From positions 558,001 to 622,000 of the forward strand of contig NZ_AP024904.1 in the NCBI RefSeq assembly GCF_024347095.1: DNA of 64,000 nucleotides, in the 5' to 3' direction. This document shows positions 20,511 to 29,856 of this stretch, piece by piece. Below the pieces are notes generated by a model, which ran no database searches, was not told where the DNA came from, and worked only from the letters and a program-made list of their open reading frames with translations. Each line of letters starts with the position of its first letter. The first letter of the stretch is position 1. The stretch is from Vibrio rhizosphaerae. GTDB taxonomy: Bacteria; Pseudomonadota; Gammaproteobacteria; Enterobacterales; Vibrionaceae. A program made the translations under genes and the position numbers.

Positions 20511-22355
20511 TTATGCTTCAGTATGACGACGGCTATGCCCACGTTCACCACGATGAGCACCACGATGGTCCCCGCCACGGTTACGGTCAAAACGTCGTTC
20601 ACCTTCACGACGACCGTTGTCACGGAAACCACGACCTTCGCCACGGCTGTCACGGTTTGGCCGGCCACCTTCACGGCGACCACGAGACTCACGGAAGTCA
20701 TCAAAGTCACAGACCACAGCGCCGACATCTTTCTGACGAATCCGCAGTTTACGCAATTTACGAGTCACATCAGAGGACATGCTTTTCGGCAATTGAACAA
20801 ATGTATGCCCCTGAGCCAGCTTAATTGCACCAATGGAGTTCTTACCCAAGCCAAGTTCGTTCGCCAGTGCACCAACGATGTCTTTAACCTGTACACCTTG
20901 TTCACGACCCACTTGTAGCTGGTAAGTATCCCAGTCCTGACTACCCTGACCATAACTCCGGCGACCATCATTCCCACCTTCACGACGCTCACGACGACGT
21001 GATTTCTCACGCTCAATCTCAGCAATCATCGGATCTTCACCGACGTAGAATAATGGACGTTTACCCTGCTGACGCTTCAGTAACATTGCTGCCAGAGTTG
21101 TCGTATCGATGTCCAGAGAGTCTCTGAGGCTTTCAATCAGCTCGGAAAATTTTTCCAATGCTTTGTGTTCTTTTTCAGTTTCCAGTTCTTGGCTCAACTG
21201 AACCAAACGAGCCTGGGCAACTTTATCACGATGCGGCAACTGAATTTCTTCCATAGAAGAACGGGTCACACGCTCAATCGTACGCAACATGCGAATTTGA
21301 TTGGTACGAACCAACAAGATCGCTTTGCCTTTCCGTCCGGCACGGCCTGTACGACCAATACGGTGGATATAAGATTCCACATCAAATGGAATATCATAGT
21401 TAAATACGTGAGTGATCCGTGGCACATCGAGTCCACGCGCCACAACATCTGTAGCAACCAGAATGTCAGTCACACCTTTTTTGATATGCTCAACTGTTCT
21501 TTCCCGTAAAGACTGCGGGATATCGCCATGCAATGCTGTTGCTTTAAATCCACGAGAAGAAAGCCAGTCAGCCAGACGTTCGGTGTCCTGACGGGTACGA
21601 ACGAAAACAATTGATGCGTCCGTTTCTTCGGTTTCAAGCAGACGAACCATTGCTTCGTCTTTCTCAACACCTTTAACGACCCAGAATTGTTGTTCAACTT
21701 TCTCCACGGTCTGGTTTGAGCCAGCCACGTCAACCCGAGCCGGATCACGTAAGAAACGATCCACGATATTTTTAACCATGGGCGGCATCGTTGCTGAGAA
21801 CAAGACGCGCTGAGCACTTTCAGGAGCTTGTTCCATAATCCAGGTAACATCATCGACAAAGCCCATTTTCAGCATTTCATCAGCTTCATCGAGGATGAAA
21901 GTGTGGCACTCATCCAAATGGAGTCGATCACGGGAGATTAAATCTTTCACCCGTCCTGGCGTACCAACAACAATATGAGCACCAGCTCTTAGTGCGCGCA
22001 TCTGATCAACAATTGATGCGCCACCATAAATTTCTAATACTTTCAGGCCAGCAATATTTTGACCTAACGTTTTGATTTCTGCTGCAACCTGAATCGCCAG
22101 CTCACGCGTCGGTGCCATTACGATCGCCTGAGGTTTGCGCTGATCCATGATCAGTTTGTTGAGCAGAGGTAGAGAGAATGCTGCAGTTTTACCAGTACCG
22201 GTCTGTGCTTTACCTAAAGCATCACGACCTTCTAGTAAAAATGGAATTGCAGCAGCCTGAATGGGTGTAGGAGAAACGAAGCCCATATTTTCCAGAGCAG
22301 AGAGGATTTCGTTTTTGAGTTCTAATTCTTTGAATTGAATTACATTATCTTGCAT
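20511..22355 (-). CDS. deaD: Cold-shock DEAD-box RNA helicase DeaD (CsdA)
   Basis: A 614-residue helicase (E. coli DeaD has 629). Walker A is AQTGTGKT (50-57) and DEAD lies at 156-159. A DbpA/DeaD RNA-binding domain follows at about 475-550 (VGREQGVQVKDIVGALANEL), and an Arg/Gly/Asp-rich tail from about 555 to the end. It unwinds structured RNA in ribosome assembly and, with RNase E, mRNA decay at low temperature. More than 600 bases separate it from the divergent rnb gene, in keeping with the long 5' leader known for E. coli deaD. The tail is coded by a repetitive CGT/GGT-rich stretch. Confidence 0.95.
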   Translation of the reverse strand: MQDNVIQFKELELKNEILSALENMGFVSPTPIQAAAIPFLLEGRDALGKAQTGTGKTAAFSLPLLNKLIMDQRKPQAIVMAPTRELAIQVAAEIKTLGQNIAGLKVLEIYGGASIVDQMRALRAGAHIVVGTPGRVKDLISRDRLHLDECHTFILDEADEMLKMGFVDDVTWIMEQAPESAQRVLFSATMPPMVKNIVDRFLRDPARVDVAGSNQTVEKVEQQFWVVKGVEKDEAMVRLLETEETDASIVFVRTRQDTERLADWLSSRGFKATALHGDIPQSLRERTVEHIKKGVTDILVATDVVARGLDVPRITHVFNYDIPFDVESYIHRIGRTGRAGRKGKAILLVRTNQIRMLRTIERVTRSSMEEIQLPHRDKVAQARLVQLSQELETEKEHKALEKFSELIESLRDSLDIDTTTLAAMLLKRQQGKRPLFYVGEDPMIAEIEREKSRRRERREGGNDGRRSYGQGSQDWDTYQLQVGREQGVQVKDIVGALANELGLGKNSIGAIKLAQGHTFVQLPKSMSSDVTRKLRKLRIRQKDVGAVVCDFDDFRESRGRREGGRPNRDSRGEGRGFRDNGRREGERRFDRNRGGDHRGAHRGERGHSRRHTEA

Positions 22356-22991
22356 GGGGTTCCCACTAATTTAGATGAATAACAAGGCCCCATGCGCTTT
22401 ACCATTTCTAATCCAGTCAAGGATAGATTCCTTTCCGTGCGGTATTAACTAAGGTCCGCTTTAAAGCGACGAGGGACATAACAAAGGAGGCGGATTATTC
22501 CTTAAATGCATAAAAAAATCTAGAAAAAATTGAAATTCATCACATATTTTTCTCAATCCGAACAAAAACCGCCTTTTTATTCCGCGACATAGCATATTTT
22601 CAACGACGCAGCCATATTGCCGTAATTTTTTTACCTCATCACTTCAGAGACCCGATGTCGTATCTCAACAGATGTCGTATCTCAACATAAGGTAAGCAGG
22701 CAATATAACCACTACTCTATCACGTTCTGAGATGATCTCTGAATGCCAGCAAGCAGGATAATGTCTACTGATACGCATTCTCTCAAAAATCGATATCAAT
22801 ACACAGTTTCAGTACGGTTTGCTCATGATGGAATCGTATACTTTCCCCCGATTACCGAGTACCATGTGGGGGTATTATAATATTTACGGATATTTCGCAG
22901 ATATTCGACGCCATGTCCGGGAGAATACTTCGCGAAATGAAGGAGAGCCCACTCTCCTGAGCCAAAAGATGAAAGGTTAAAATAATCTCTG
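22356..22991. other. Long divergent leader of deaD and rnb
   Basis: No gene seen in 636 bases. On the deaD side the stretch has complementary segments (AAAGGAGGCGG at about 22484-22494 and CCGCCTTTTT at about 22570-22579) that could fold a long 5' leader. Near rnb a hairpin AGGAGAG / CTCTCCT (22941-22958) is followed by a four-codon ATGAAAGGTTAA (22969-22980) just before the start. Confidence 0.4.
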
Positions 22992-24989
22992 ATGTTTCAA
23001 GATAATCCATTACTTGCCCAGTTAAAACAACAGATTCAGGAGAATCTGCCGAAGAAAGAAGGGACCATCAAAGCAACTGATAAAGGTTTCGGCTTTTTAG
23101 AAATCGACAGCAAAAACAGCGTCTTTATCCCGCCGCCTTACATGAAAAAATCGATGCATGGCGATAAAGTTGTTGCGATAATCCGCACAGAAAACGAACG
23201 TGAAGTGGCTGAACCACAAGAGTTAATCGAACCGTCCCTCTCTCGCTTTATCGGTCGCGTCAAACTACACAAAGGCAAACTGAATGTCGCACCAGATCAC
23301 CCACAACTCAAAAAATACCCCCTCAAAGCGAAAGTTAAAAAAGGACTGGATCCCAATACGATTGCAGAAAATGACTGGGTAGTGGCACAACTCACCCGTC
23401 ACCCGCTCAAAGGTGATAACGGATTTTTCGTTGAGATTACCCATAAAATTACTGATGCCGATGATAAGATTGCGCCTTGGTGGGTTACTTTGGCTGAAAA
23501 TGATTTACCGAATCAAGAGCCGGCAGGGATTGATAACTGGGAACAAAAAGATGACCCGGCACTCGTGCGGGTCGATTTAACCAATGTGCCGTTTGTTACG
23601 ATTGATGGCGCTTCAACTCAAGATATGGATGATGCGCTATTCGCTAAACGCACCGAGTCGGGTGATTTTGAATTAACCATCGCCATTGCGGATCCAACCG
23701 CTTACATCACACCAGATGATCCGATGGACAAGGTTGCCCGTGAACGTGGTTTTACGATCTACCTGCCGGGTCGCAATATCCCAATGCTCCCAAGAGAATT
23801 GGCTGACAACTTATGTTCACTCCGGGAAGGTGAAGTCCGCCCTGCCTTGTGTTGTACAGTCACGGTGGCTCAGGATGGGACGATTCAGGACGATATCCGC
23901 TTTTTCTCCGCACAGATTCAATCCCATGCACGTCTGGTTTATGATCATGTGTCAGACTGGCTGGAACTCGGCACGTCAAGTGACTGGAACCCTTCTGATG
24001 AAATTGCTCAGGTTGTTCACGATCTGTATGCCTTTTCGCAGGCGCGTATCTCATGGCGGGAAACACACGCCGTAGTCTTCCCTGATCGGCCGGATTATCG
24101 TTTTGAACTGAGCGAAGATAATGATGTGATCGCCATTCACGCCGATCTGCGCCGCAGTGCTAATCGTCTGGTTGAAGAAGCAATGGTGACGGCCAACGTA
24201 TGTGCCGGTAAAGTGCTCCAGCAACAATTCGGCACAGGCGTATTTAATGTCCATGATGGTTTTAAAACGGAACGCATTGCTGATGTAATTGCACTGATTA
24301 CTGAACACGGTATGAGTGAACACAACGATGAAACAGTCAAAACACTGGCAGGTTTTTCCTCCCTGCGGCGTTGGCTTGCCACTCAGGACACCAGCTATTT
24401 AGATAATCGGATTCGTAAGTTCCAAAGCTATAGTGAAATCAGTAACCAGCCAGCGCCACATTTTGCGATGGGGCTGGATGTCTATGCGACATGGACATCC
24501 CCGATTCGTAAATATGGCGATATGATCAATCACCGCTTACTGAAAGCTTATATTGTGGGTAAACCCCCGGTGCAATTACCAGATGAACAGGTTGGTGAAG
24601 AGCTCGCAATTCATCGGAAACATCATAAAATTGCAGAAAGAAATGTCAGTGACTGGCTTTATGCCCGAACCTTGGCTGAAGAACCACAGAAGCAAACACG
24701 CTATCAGGCAGAGATTTTTGATATTAACCGTGCCGGGATGCGGATCCGATTACTCGAAAATGGTGCGACAGCGTTTGTTCCTGCCCCACTGATTATGGAT
24801 AACAAAGAGCGTATCGAATGCCATGCAGACCAAGGCTATATCTATATCGATAAAGCATTGGTGTATAAACTGGGAGATACACTTGAAGTGACACTCAATG
24901 AAGTGAATCAAGAAAACCGGAATATCATTGCCAAACCGACAGCAGTTTTTGCTGAGCCACCTCAAAGCGATATCTCAGAAACGGCTTGA
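22992..24989 (+). CDS. rnb: Exoribonuclease II
   Basis: A 665-residue RNase II (E. coli 644). The order is cold-shock RNA-binding domains (about 20-180), the RNB catalytic domain (about 190-550) and an S1 domain (about 560-650). The metal-binding aspartates are Asp205, Asp211, Asp213 and Asp214 in [14 protein letters not shown]. It degrades unstructured RNA 3' to 5'. The start [14 protein letters not shown] matches the E. coli protein, yet no ribosome binding site lies at normal distance; GAAAGG is about 15 bases upstream, within a tiny upstream frame, so translation could be coupled. Confidence 0.95.
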   Translation: MFQDNPLLAQLKQQIQENLPKKEGTIKATDKGFGFLEIDSKNSVFIPPPYMKKSMHGDKVVAIIRTENEREVAEPQELIEPSLSRFIGRVKLHKGKLNVAPDHPQLKKYPLKAKVKKGLDPNTIAENDWVVAQLTRHPLKGDNGFFVEITHKITDADDKIAPWWVTLAENDLPNQEPAGIDNWEQKDDPALVRVDLTNVPFVTIDGASTQDMDDALFAKRTESGDFELTIAIADPTAYITPDDPMDKVARERGFTIYLPGRNIPMLPRELADNLCSLREGEVRPALCCTVTVAQDGTIQDDIRFFSAQIQSHARLVYDHVSDWLELGTSSDWNPSDEIAQVVHDLYAFSQARISWRETHAVVFPDRPDYRFELSEDNDVIAIHADLRRSANRLVEEAMVTANVCAGKVLQQQFGTGVFNVHDGFKTERIADVIALITEHGMSEHNDETVKTLAGFSSLRRWLATQDTSYLDNRIRKFQSYSEISNQPAPHFAMGLDVYATWTSPIRKYGDMINHRLLKAYIVGKPPVQLPDEQVGEELAIHRKHHKIAERNVSDWLYARTLAEEPQKQTRYQAEIFDINRAGMRIRLLENGATAFVPAPLIMDNKERIECHADQGYIYIDKALVYKLGDTLEVTLNEVNQENRNIIAKPTAVFAEPPQSDISETA

Positions 24990-25083
24990 TTCAGGGCCCA
25001 TACTGACGGCCATCATTGACGTCGCCGTCAGCCGGGTCTTATCGACAGAGCCAAGGTTCTCTGAGATCAAGATATTCTGCATC

Positions 25084-25117
25084 AAAAAAGGTATTCATAT
25101 CTGAATACCTTTTTTAT
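25084..25117. terminator. Bidirectional terminator of rnb
   Basis: Fourteen-bp stem AAAAAAGGTATTCA / TGAATACCTTTTTT with loop TATC. Confidence 0.9.
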
Positions 25118-25208
25118 TTTTACGCGAAGCGGGCGTCCAAAAGATGGTGATACTCTCGGGAGCGCATTCACTTGGCTCAGTCTCAATAAACCCCAACATA
25201 CACATCAA

Positions 25209-25553
25209 TTAAGACCAGAATAAGGATTTAGGGTCTTTCTCAACTTCACGGATTAATGCCGTTAGATCTTCACTTCGTCCCAAAAAAGGATAAGGCATCC
25301 AAGCATTTTTATCATCCGGGACGTAGAGTCCCCAGGCTTGTGCTTGCTGATCCCACTGGATCTTTGCTACTGGCGTAGAATAATCGTAATGGCTGGAATC
25401 AAGCTTATAATGGTGTTTGACAAATTTGACACCATCCACAATCGGCTCAAAGCATGATTTACCAATACCAACCGGCAATCCCTGATTGCGATTTTGGCAT
25501 AATAGTTCAGCTCGGTGTTCGATCTGACGTTGTAATAGGTTAACGACCGTCAT
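25209..25553 (-). CDS. DUF3024-type protein
   Basis: A 114-residue soluble protein. The pattern PVAKIQWDQQAQAWGLY followed by a WxPYPF turn and ending DLTALIREVEKDPKSLFW matches the DUF3024 family as I remember it, in which a short N-terminal helix is followed by a four-strand sheet. No function is known to me. It is a single gene, convergent with rnb. Confidence 0.7.
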   Translation of the reverse strand: MTVVNLLQRQIEHRAELLCQNRNQGLPVGIGKSCFEPIVDGVKFVKHHYKLDSSHYDYSTPVAKIQWDQQAQAWGLYVPDDKNAWMPYPFLGRSEDLTALIREVEKDPKSLFWS

Positions 25554-25837
25554 TTATATCTCAATAAGCCTCTGAATCAACTAAGATAAGCAACCATGAC
25601 ATACTTTTTATTCCGATTGCATTGATCTCACGATGTACAGAGTATAAACCATTCCCCCCTTCAGGACGATACACAAAGCTGAATTCTGCGCCACCACATC
25701 AAGAGCGACTTTCAATACACAACTCTTTGGTCGGCACACCGATTCATGTTCTCACCGCCGCTACTTTCTGGTAAATATTGATATCGGGCTGAGTCAATGG
25801 GTTAAATCCCGGATCGAAACGTCGTATTTACCGCTGA

Positions 25838-25881
25838 TTCAGTCACCGACAGTCACAAAAGTGTCATCAAAATCTCATAGT
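25838..25881 (+). promoter_or_regulatory. Pho-box-like array upstream of the PstS-like gene
   Basis: TCA occurs at helical-turn intervals (10, 11 and 11 bases) in the units TTCAGTCACCG, ACAGTCACAAA, AGTGTCATCAA and AATCTCATAGT. This closely resembles the 11-bp direct repeats of a PhoB site (CTGTCATAAA A). A possible -10 (TAGTAT) overlaps its end, about 35 bases before the start at 25915. The fit with a phosphate-binding protein gene supports the call. Confidence 0.6.
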
Positions 25882-25914
25882 ATCGTGCCTTTATCAGATA
25901 ACGTGGAGTGGATT

Positions 25915-26733
25915 ATGTTGCGGGTTGTTATCGGCCTATTTCTCAGTGTATGGGTCATGTCATCGCAGGCGGTTGCCAAAGAAATCAATGTGTCAGGGTC
26001 AACTTCGGTCGCGCGAATTATGGATGTTCTGGCTGAGGACTACAATAAAACGCATCCGGAGACCTTTGTTGCCGTTCAGGGGGTGGGCTCAACTGCGGGC
26101 ATTACCTTGTTGAAAAAAGGTGTTGCTGATATTGCCATGAGCTCTCGCTATCTGACCGAAGGTGAGCTGGAAGAGAATTTAGAAATACGTCTCATCGCAT
26201 ATGACGGTCTAGCCATCGTGGTCAATCTCGCGAATCCGATCAAAAACCTGACCCGAGAGCAACTCTACCAAATCTATAAAGGTCAAATTACCAACTGGAA
26301 AGCGTTGGGTGGCAATGATCAAAGAATTGCCGTCGTCACACGAGAAGCGTCATCCGGCTCCAGATTCAGTTTTGAAAGTCTGTTGGGATTAACCCGGGTT
26401 GTCAACAATCGTCTGGTTTCCGATATCAATCCAAGTAACCTTGTCGTCAATAGTAACAGCATGGTCAAAACATTGGTCAATCACAATCCACGGGCCATTG
26501 GCTTTATTTCAACCGGCTCAGTTGATCAATCGATTAAAGCGGTTCCATTTGAAGGTGTAGTCGCTTCAACGAAAACGATCTCTGATGGCTCATATCAGCT
26601 TTCAAGACCATTTTTAGTCGTTGATTATTCAAATAAAGCCAGTCAGGAAACGCAAGATTTTATCAAATATCTTCAATCAGATCGTGCGCGGGAACTGATC
26701 GACAGTTATGGATATATTCCATCGATCAAATAA
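25915..26733 (+). CDS. PstS-family phosphate-binding protein
   Basis: A 272-residue periplasmic binding protein with a Sec signal (cleavage likely after SQAVA). VSGSTSVARIMDVLAEDYN, VQGVGSTAGITLL and REASSGSRFSFE are the loops that bind phosphate in PstS-type proteins, with Ser and Arg ligands in place. GTGGAG lies seven bases before ATG 25915; the in-frame GTG at 25861 falls within the Pho-box array and is rejected. No pstCAB genes adjoin, so it is an orphan binding protein for a transporter elsewhere or a sensor. PhoB control is inferred from the upstream repeats. Confidence 0.85.
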   Translation: MLRVVIGLFLSVWVMSSQAVAKEINVSGSTSVARIMDVLAEDYNKTHPETFVAVQGVGSTAGITLLKKGVADIAMSSRYLTEGELEENLEIRLIAYDGLAIVVNLANPIKNLTREQLYQIYKGQITNWKALGGNDQRIAVVTREASSGSRFSFESLLGLTRVVNNRLVSDINPSNLVVNSNSMVKTLVNHNPRAIGFISTGSVDQSIKAVPFEGVVASTKTISDGSYQLSRPFLVVDYSNKASQETQDFIKYLQSDRARELIDSYGYIPSIK

Positions 26734-26752
26734 GTCTTTCGCAATCTCATCC

Positions 26753-26784
26753 AAAAAGGACTGGCACTGCCAGTCCTTTTTTAA
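26753..26784. terminator. Bidirectional terminator
   Basis: AAAAAGGACTGGC / GCCAGTCCTTTTT stem with a three-base loop and T6, shared with the convergent clcA. Confidence 0.9.
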
Positions 26785-26814
26785 TGGCGCAGATCGCCTG
26801 ATCATCATTTACGA

Positions 26815-28224
26815 TCAGATAATGGGTTGCTCTTGCGGTGGTAAATCCTGCTGACGCAACTTTTCGTTTTTCAGCGTCCGATGGAGTAACTGACTGTATA
26901 GTGGTTCTCCGCCGAACAACTGAGCGAAAATAACCGCACCCAATACAGTAATGATAAGCGGTAAAATCAAGTAATAGTTATTGGTCATCTCAATCACCAA
27001 TAGAATGCCGGTAATCGGTGCCCGAACCGTTGCCGCAAATAATGCGCCCATCCCTGCAATTGCAAACATCCCCGGCTCGAATGCCAGTTCAGGTAAAAAA
27101 TTATGTGAGATTAAACCAAACGCATAACCAAACAAGGTCCCTAAAGCCAACATCGGAGCAAAAATACCACCGGGAGCCCCAGAACCAAAACAGAGCATTG
27201 TGGTTAAGATGCGCCCTAAAAATAGCAGCATCAATAAACTTGCTGTATACCCGCCATTGGTAATGACGGGGATAAGCGCGATACCGCCACCGGTTAAATC
27301 AGGAAGGTACAACAACAGGATGCCAAAACATCCACCAAGAAACGATCCAACCAATAAATAACGCTTGCGATCATTGCGGTGGAGTTTGACAAAGATATCC
27401 TGAAAAAATGTCACCAGACGATTAAAGAACACCCCGAAAATACCAAAGAGAATACCCAGCAGTAAAAAAAGCCATAATGAGCGAATTTCTGGTGCCTGAT
27501 ACTGAGGCATACTAATCACAGCGGCCTGACCATTAATCATCCGAAATACGATGTTGGCAAAAACAGACGAAATGATGACCGCTTTGATCGAAATTAGTGT
27601 GTAACGAAACTGAGGCCGCATCTCTTCGACCACAAACATAATCCCAGCCAATGGGGCATTAAACGCGGCAGATAAACCACCGGCGGCACCGGCGGCCAAC
27701 AATGAGTGCCGGGCATCATCATTTTTAACCCGGAACAGACTTGAGATCATGCGTCCTATCGCCCCCCCCATCTGAACCGTTGGCCCTTCCCGGCCAAGTA
27801 CCATCCCCGATCCCAGCGCACCGAGCCCACCAAAGAATTTTACCGGCAATACCCGCCACCAACGGACCTGTCGCATCCCGTCCATCGCGCCTTCAATTTC
27901 AGGAATCCCAGAGCCTGCCGCTTCGGGTGCAAAACGGTGCACCAGAAAGTAACCGATAAAAGCCAGACTCGCACTGATCAAAAAGGCGGCAAGCCAAAGG
28001 GGTAATAGATTACCAATCTCACTGATTAACCAACTAGTCCGGGTTTCTGAAACAAAGTGAATGCCTAACTCAAAATAGGTTCCGACCAAGCCAGATAAGA
28101 TCCCGACCAGAATAGAAAGCAGTAAAACAGAGACCGGAGTCTTATCTTTTGAGAGAAACTGATTAATGGCATCTTTAGGAACTTTAGCAAGCAGGGAAGG
28201 TTTGAATCTCTCTTTAGATCTCAT
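26815..28224 (-). CDS. clcA: H+/Cl- exchange transporter ClcA
   Basis: A 469-residue CLC antiporter (E. coli ClcA 473). The selectivity motifs are GSGIPEI (104-110) and GREGPTVQ (144-151), with the external gating Glu146. The internal proton-transfer glutamate is Glu201 (VVEEMRPQF). GAPGGIFAP follows in the second half. Both glutamates needed for exchange are present, so it is a coupled antiporter and not a channel. In enteric bacteria it supports extreme acid resistance. It is a single gene; an AGAT-rich stretch precedes the ATG, with no strong ribosome binding site. Confidence 0.94.
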   Translation of the reverse strand: MRSKERFKPSLLAKVPKDAINQFLSKDKTPVSVLLLSILVGILSGLVGTYFELGIHFVSETRTSWLISEIGNLLPLWLAAFLISASLAFIGYFLVHRFAPEAAGSGIPEIEGAMDGMRQVRWWRVLPVKFFGGLGALGSGMVLGREGPTVQMGGAIGRMISSLFRVKNDDARHSLLAAGAAGGLSAAFNAPLAGIMFVVEEMRPQFRYTLISIKAVIISSVFANIVFRMINGQAAVISMPQYQAPEIRSLWLFLLLGILFGIFGVFFNRLVTFFQDIFVKLHRNDRKRYLLVGSFLGGCFGILLLYLPDLTGGGIALIPVITNGGYTASLLMLLFLGRILTTMLCFGSGAPGGIFAPMLALGTLFGYAFGLISHNFLPELAFEPGMFAIAGMGALFAATVRAPITGILLVIEMTNNYYLILPLIITVLGAVIFAQLFGGEPLYSQLLHRTLKNEKLRQQDLPPQEQPII

Positions 28225-28751
28225 TGAGTTAAGGCCTCACAAATGAAAGTATCAGTATCAACGAGCGTGAATTATACGCATCCTTATCATCTTCTATAGT
28301 TGCAATAATGCAATGTTGTATTTCATATTTATACTCAGATCACTTTTCCAATGCTACTTCATACGCAAATTGAAAGAATCCCGATCTCTGATGATAACCA
28401 CAGTTGCCAGTGAAAAACAAATCTGTGAACCACATAAAAAAACGGTACAAGAAATGGATATCACACTTGAAATACCAGCATATCAGACCATAATCAAAGT
28501 GTAAGGCAATTGAAATAATCTCAACCGGAGGAACGATTCAGTCTTACATACAATTTGGATCAAGGAATAAAAATCCTAAGACCATTCCCGCCATTAGCTG
28601 GTTCATTCACAACCAGATCGCAAGCTCACGATATGAGTCGCGGGAAATAAGGCGCGCTTTTACAAGTGCGCCTTTTACATTTTATCCACTCGTCGAATCT
28701 TTGTATACTAGCGCCCTGCATCCTGAACGATCTTCAATTTGGAGTTGAAGT
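28225..28751. other. Divergent intergenic region
   Basis: No convincing gene in 527 bases. A 37-codon frame at 28391-28504 lacks a ribosome binding site. A terminator-like hairpin lies at 28649-28676 although no called gene ends there on the plus strand, which hints at an unrecognised short transcript upstream. Confidence 0.4.
28649..28676 (+). terminator. Terminator-like hairpin without an obvious gene
   Basis: AAGGCGCGCTT / AAGTGCGCCTT stem (one G-T pair) followed by TTACATTTT. It lies about 80 bases before the COG0523 gene. Confidence 0.55.
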
Positions 28752-29744
28752 ATGACTCAACGAATTCCTGCCAATATCATCACCGGGTTTCTGGGGACAG
28801 GTAAAACTACAGCTATTCTGAATCTACTTAAAAATAAACCGGCTGACCAAAACTGGGCAGTTTTAGTGAATGAGTTTGGTGAAATCGGCATTGATGGCAC
28901 CCTCTTGGCTCAACAAAGTGCTTTGGTCAAAGAAATTCCCGGTGGGTGTATGTGCTGTACTGCCGGTGTGCCGATGTCTGTTGGAATTACGGCACTACTT
29001 CGGCAAAAGCCGGATCGGCTGCTGATTGAACCGACGGGACTGGGACATCCCCGGCAAATCGTCTCAACACTGACCGCTGCGCAATATCAACCCTATCTGG
29101 ATCTAAAAGCAACCATTGCGCTGGTGGATCCCCGCAACCTCAGCAACCGCAAATATACAACTCATCAAAACTTCAACGACCAACTGGCCAGCGCTGATGT
29201 CATTATCGGTAATAAAGTCGATCAGTGTCATGCCCGTGATATCGACACATTCAATAACTGGGTCACCGACCAGCAACCCGCCAAAATTTTTCATAAACTG
29301 ACCCGGTTTGGTGATATTCCATTAGAAGTATTAGATCTCCCCCGTCGGGAAGTGCCACAACAAACATCACACCAATCTTCTCATGAACATCAGCATAATC
29401 ATCCTGAGCCAGTCTTTCAGCTCCCCCCCGGGGAACAGTATCTGAGAAAAGAAAATCAGGGTGATGGCTACTACAGCTGTGGCTGGGTGTTCGGCGCTGA
29501 GATTCATTTTCCTTTCGATGCGTTGTTTGCACTATTCAGTGAGCTGACCGCAGAACGGATCAAAGCGGTAATCAATACTGACCGGGGCTGCTATGCATTC
29601 AACGTCAACCACCGCGTGGTCTCCGTACATGAGATATCACTGGATGGATTTGAGTCAAAAATAGAGGTCATCGATTCCCAACTGATGCCTTGGGATGAAC
29701 TGGAACAGATTCTGCTTCAATTGGGGCAACTGACTGAAAAATGA
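28752..29744 (+). CDS. COG0523 (CobW/YjiA-type) GTPase, putative metal chaperone
   Basis: A 330-residue G3E-family GTPase. Walker A is GFLGTGKT (12-19), the metal-binding CxCC is GGCMCC (Cys66, Cys68, Cys69), and NKVD is the base-specificity motif. A His-rich loop (about 206-219; HQSSHEHQHNHPE) precedes the CobW C-terminal domain. In this family GTP hydrolysis drives transfer of zinc, cobalt or nickel to client proteins. No Zur-type palindrome is evident upstream. The window also encodes cobalamin enzymes, but this gene is not linked to them and reads more like YjiA than CobW. Confidence 0.85.
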   Translation: MTQRIPANIITGFLGTGKTTAILNLLKNKPADQNWAVLVNEFGEIGIDGTLLAQQSALVKEIPGGCMCCTAGVPMSVGITALLRQKPDRLLIEPTGLGHPRQIVSTLTAAQYQPYLDLKATIALVDPRNLSNRKYTTHQNFNDQLASADVIIGNKVDQCHARDIDTFNNWVTDQQPAKIFHKLTRFGDIPLEVLDLPRREVPQQTSHQSSHEHQHNHPEPVFQLPPGEQYLRKENQGDGYYSCGWVFGAEIHFPFDALFALFSELTAERIKAVINTDRGCYAFNVNHRVVSVHEISLDGFESKIEVIDSQLMPWDELEQILLQLGQLTEK

Positions 29745-29802
29745 ATCGCCAGGCTGTAAAGCGGCTATTGATGCTATTTTTGCCCGGCCATATCCATCAA
29801 AA

Positions 29803-29838
29803 ACAAAAATGACAGCGTCACGCTGTCATTTTTGTCTG
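29803..29838. terminator. Bidirectional terminator
   Basis: Perfect 15-bp stem ACAAAAATGACAGCG / CGCTGTCATTTTTGT with loop TCA, between convergent genes. Confidence 0.92.
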
Positions 29839-29856
29839 ATGAATCATGGAGAGGAA

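Noticed and set aside
20511..20700. Repetitive CGT/GGT-rich DNA as a possible repeat element or CRISPR-like array
   Set aside because: It codes the Arg/Gly-rich tail of DeaD; the periodicity is at codon level and there are no spacers.
25861..25914. GTG start for the phosphate-binding protein
   Set aside because: It lies within the Pho-box-like repeats and has no binding site; ATG 25915 has GTGGAG and begins the signal peptide.
28313..28504. A 63-codon (or 37-codon) frame between clcA and the COG0523 gene
   Set aside because: No binding site and no family likeness; kept only as a possible source of the terminator noted at 28649.
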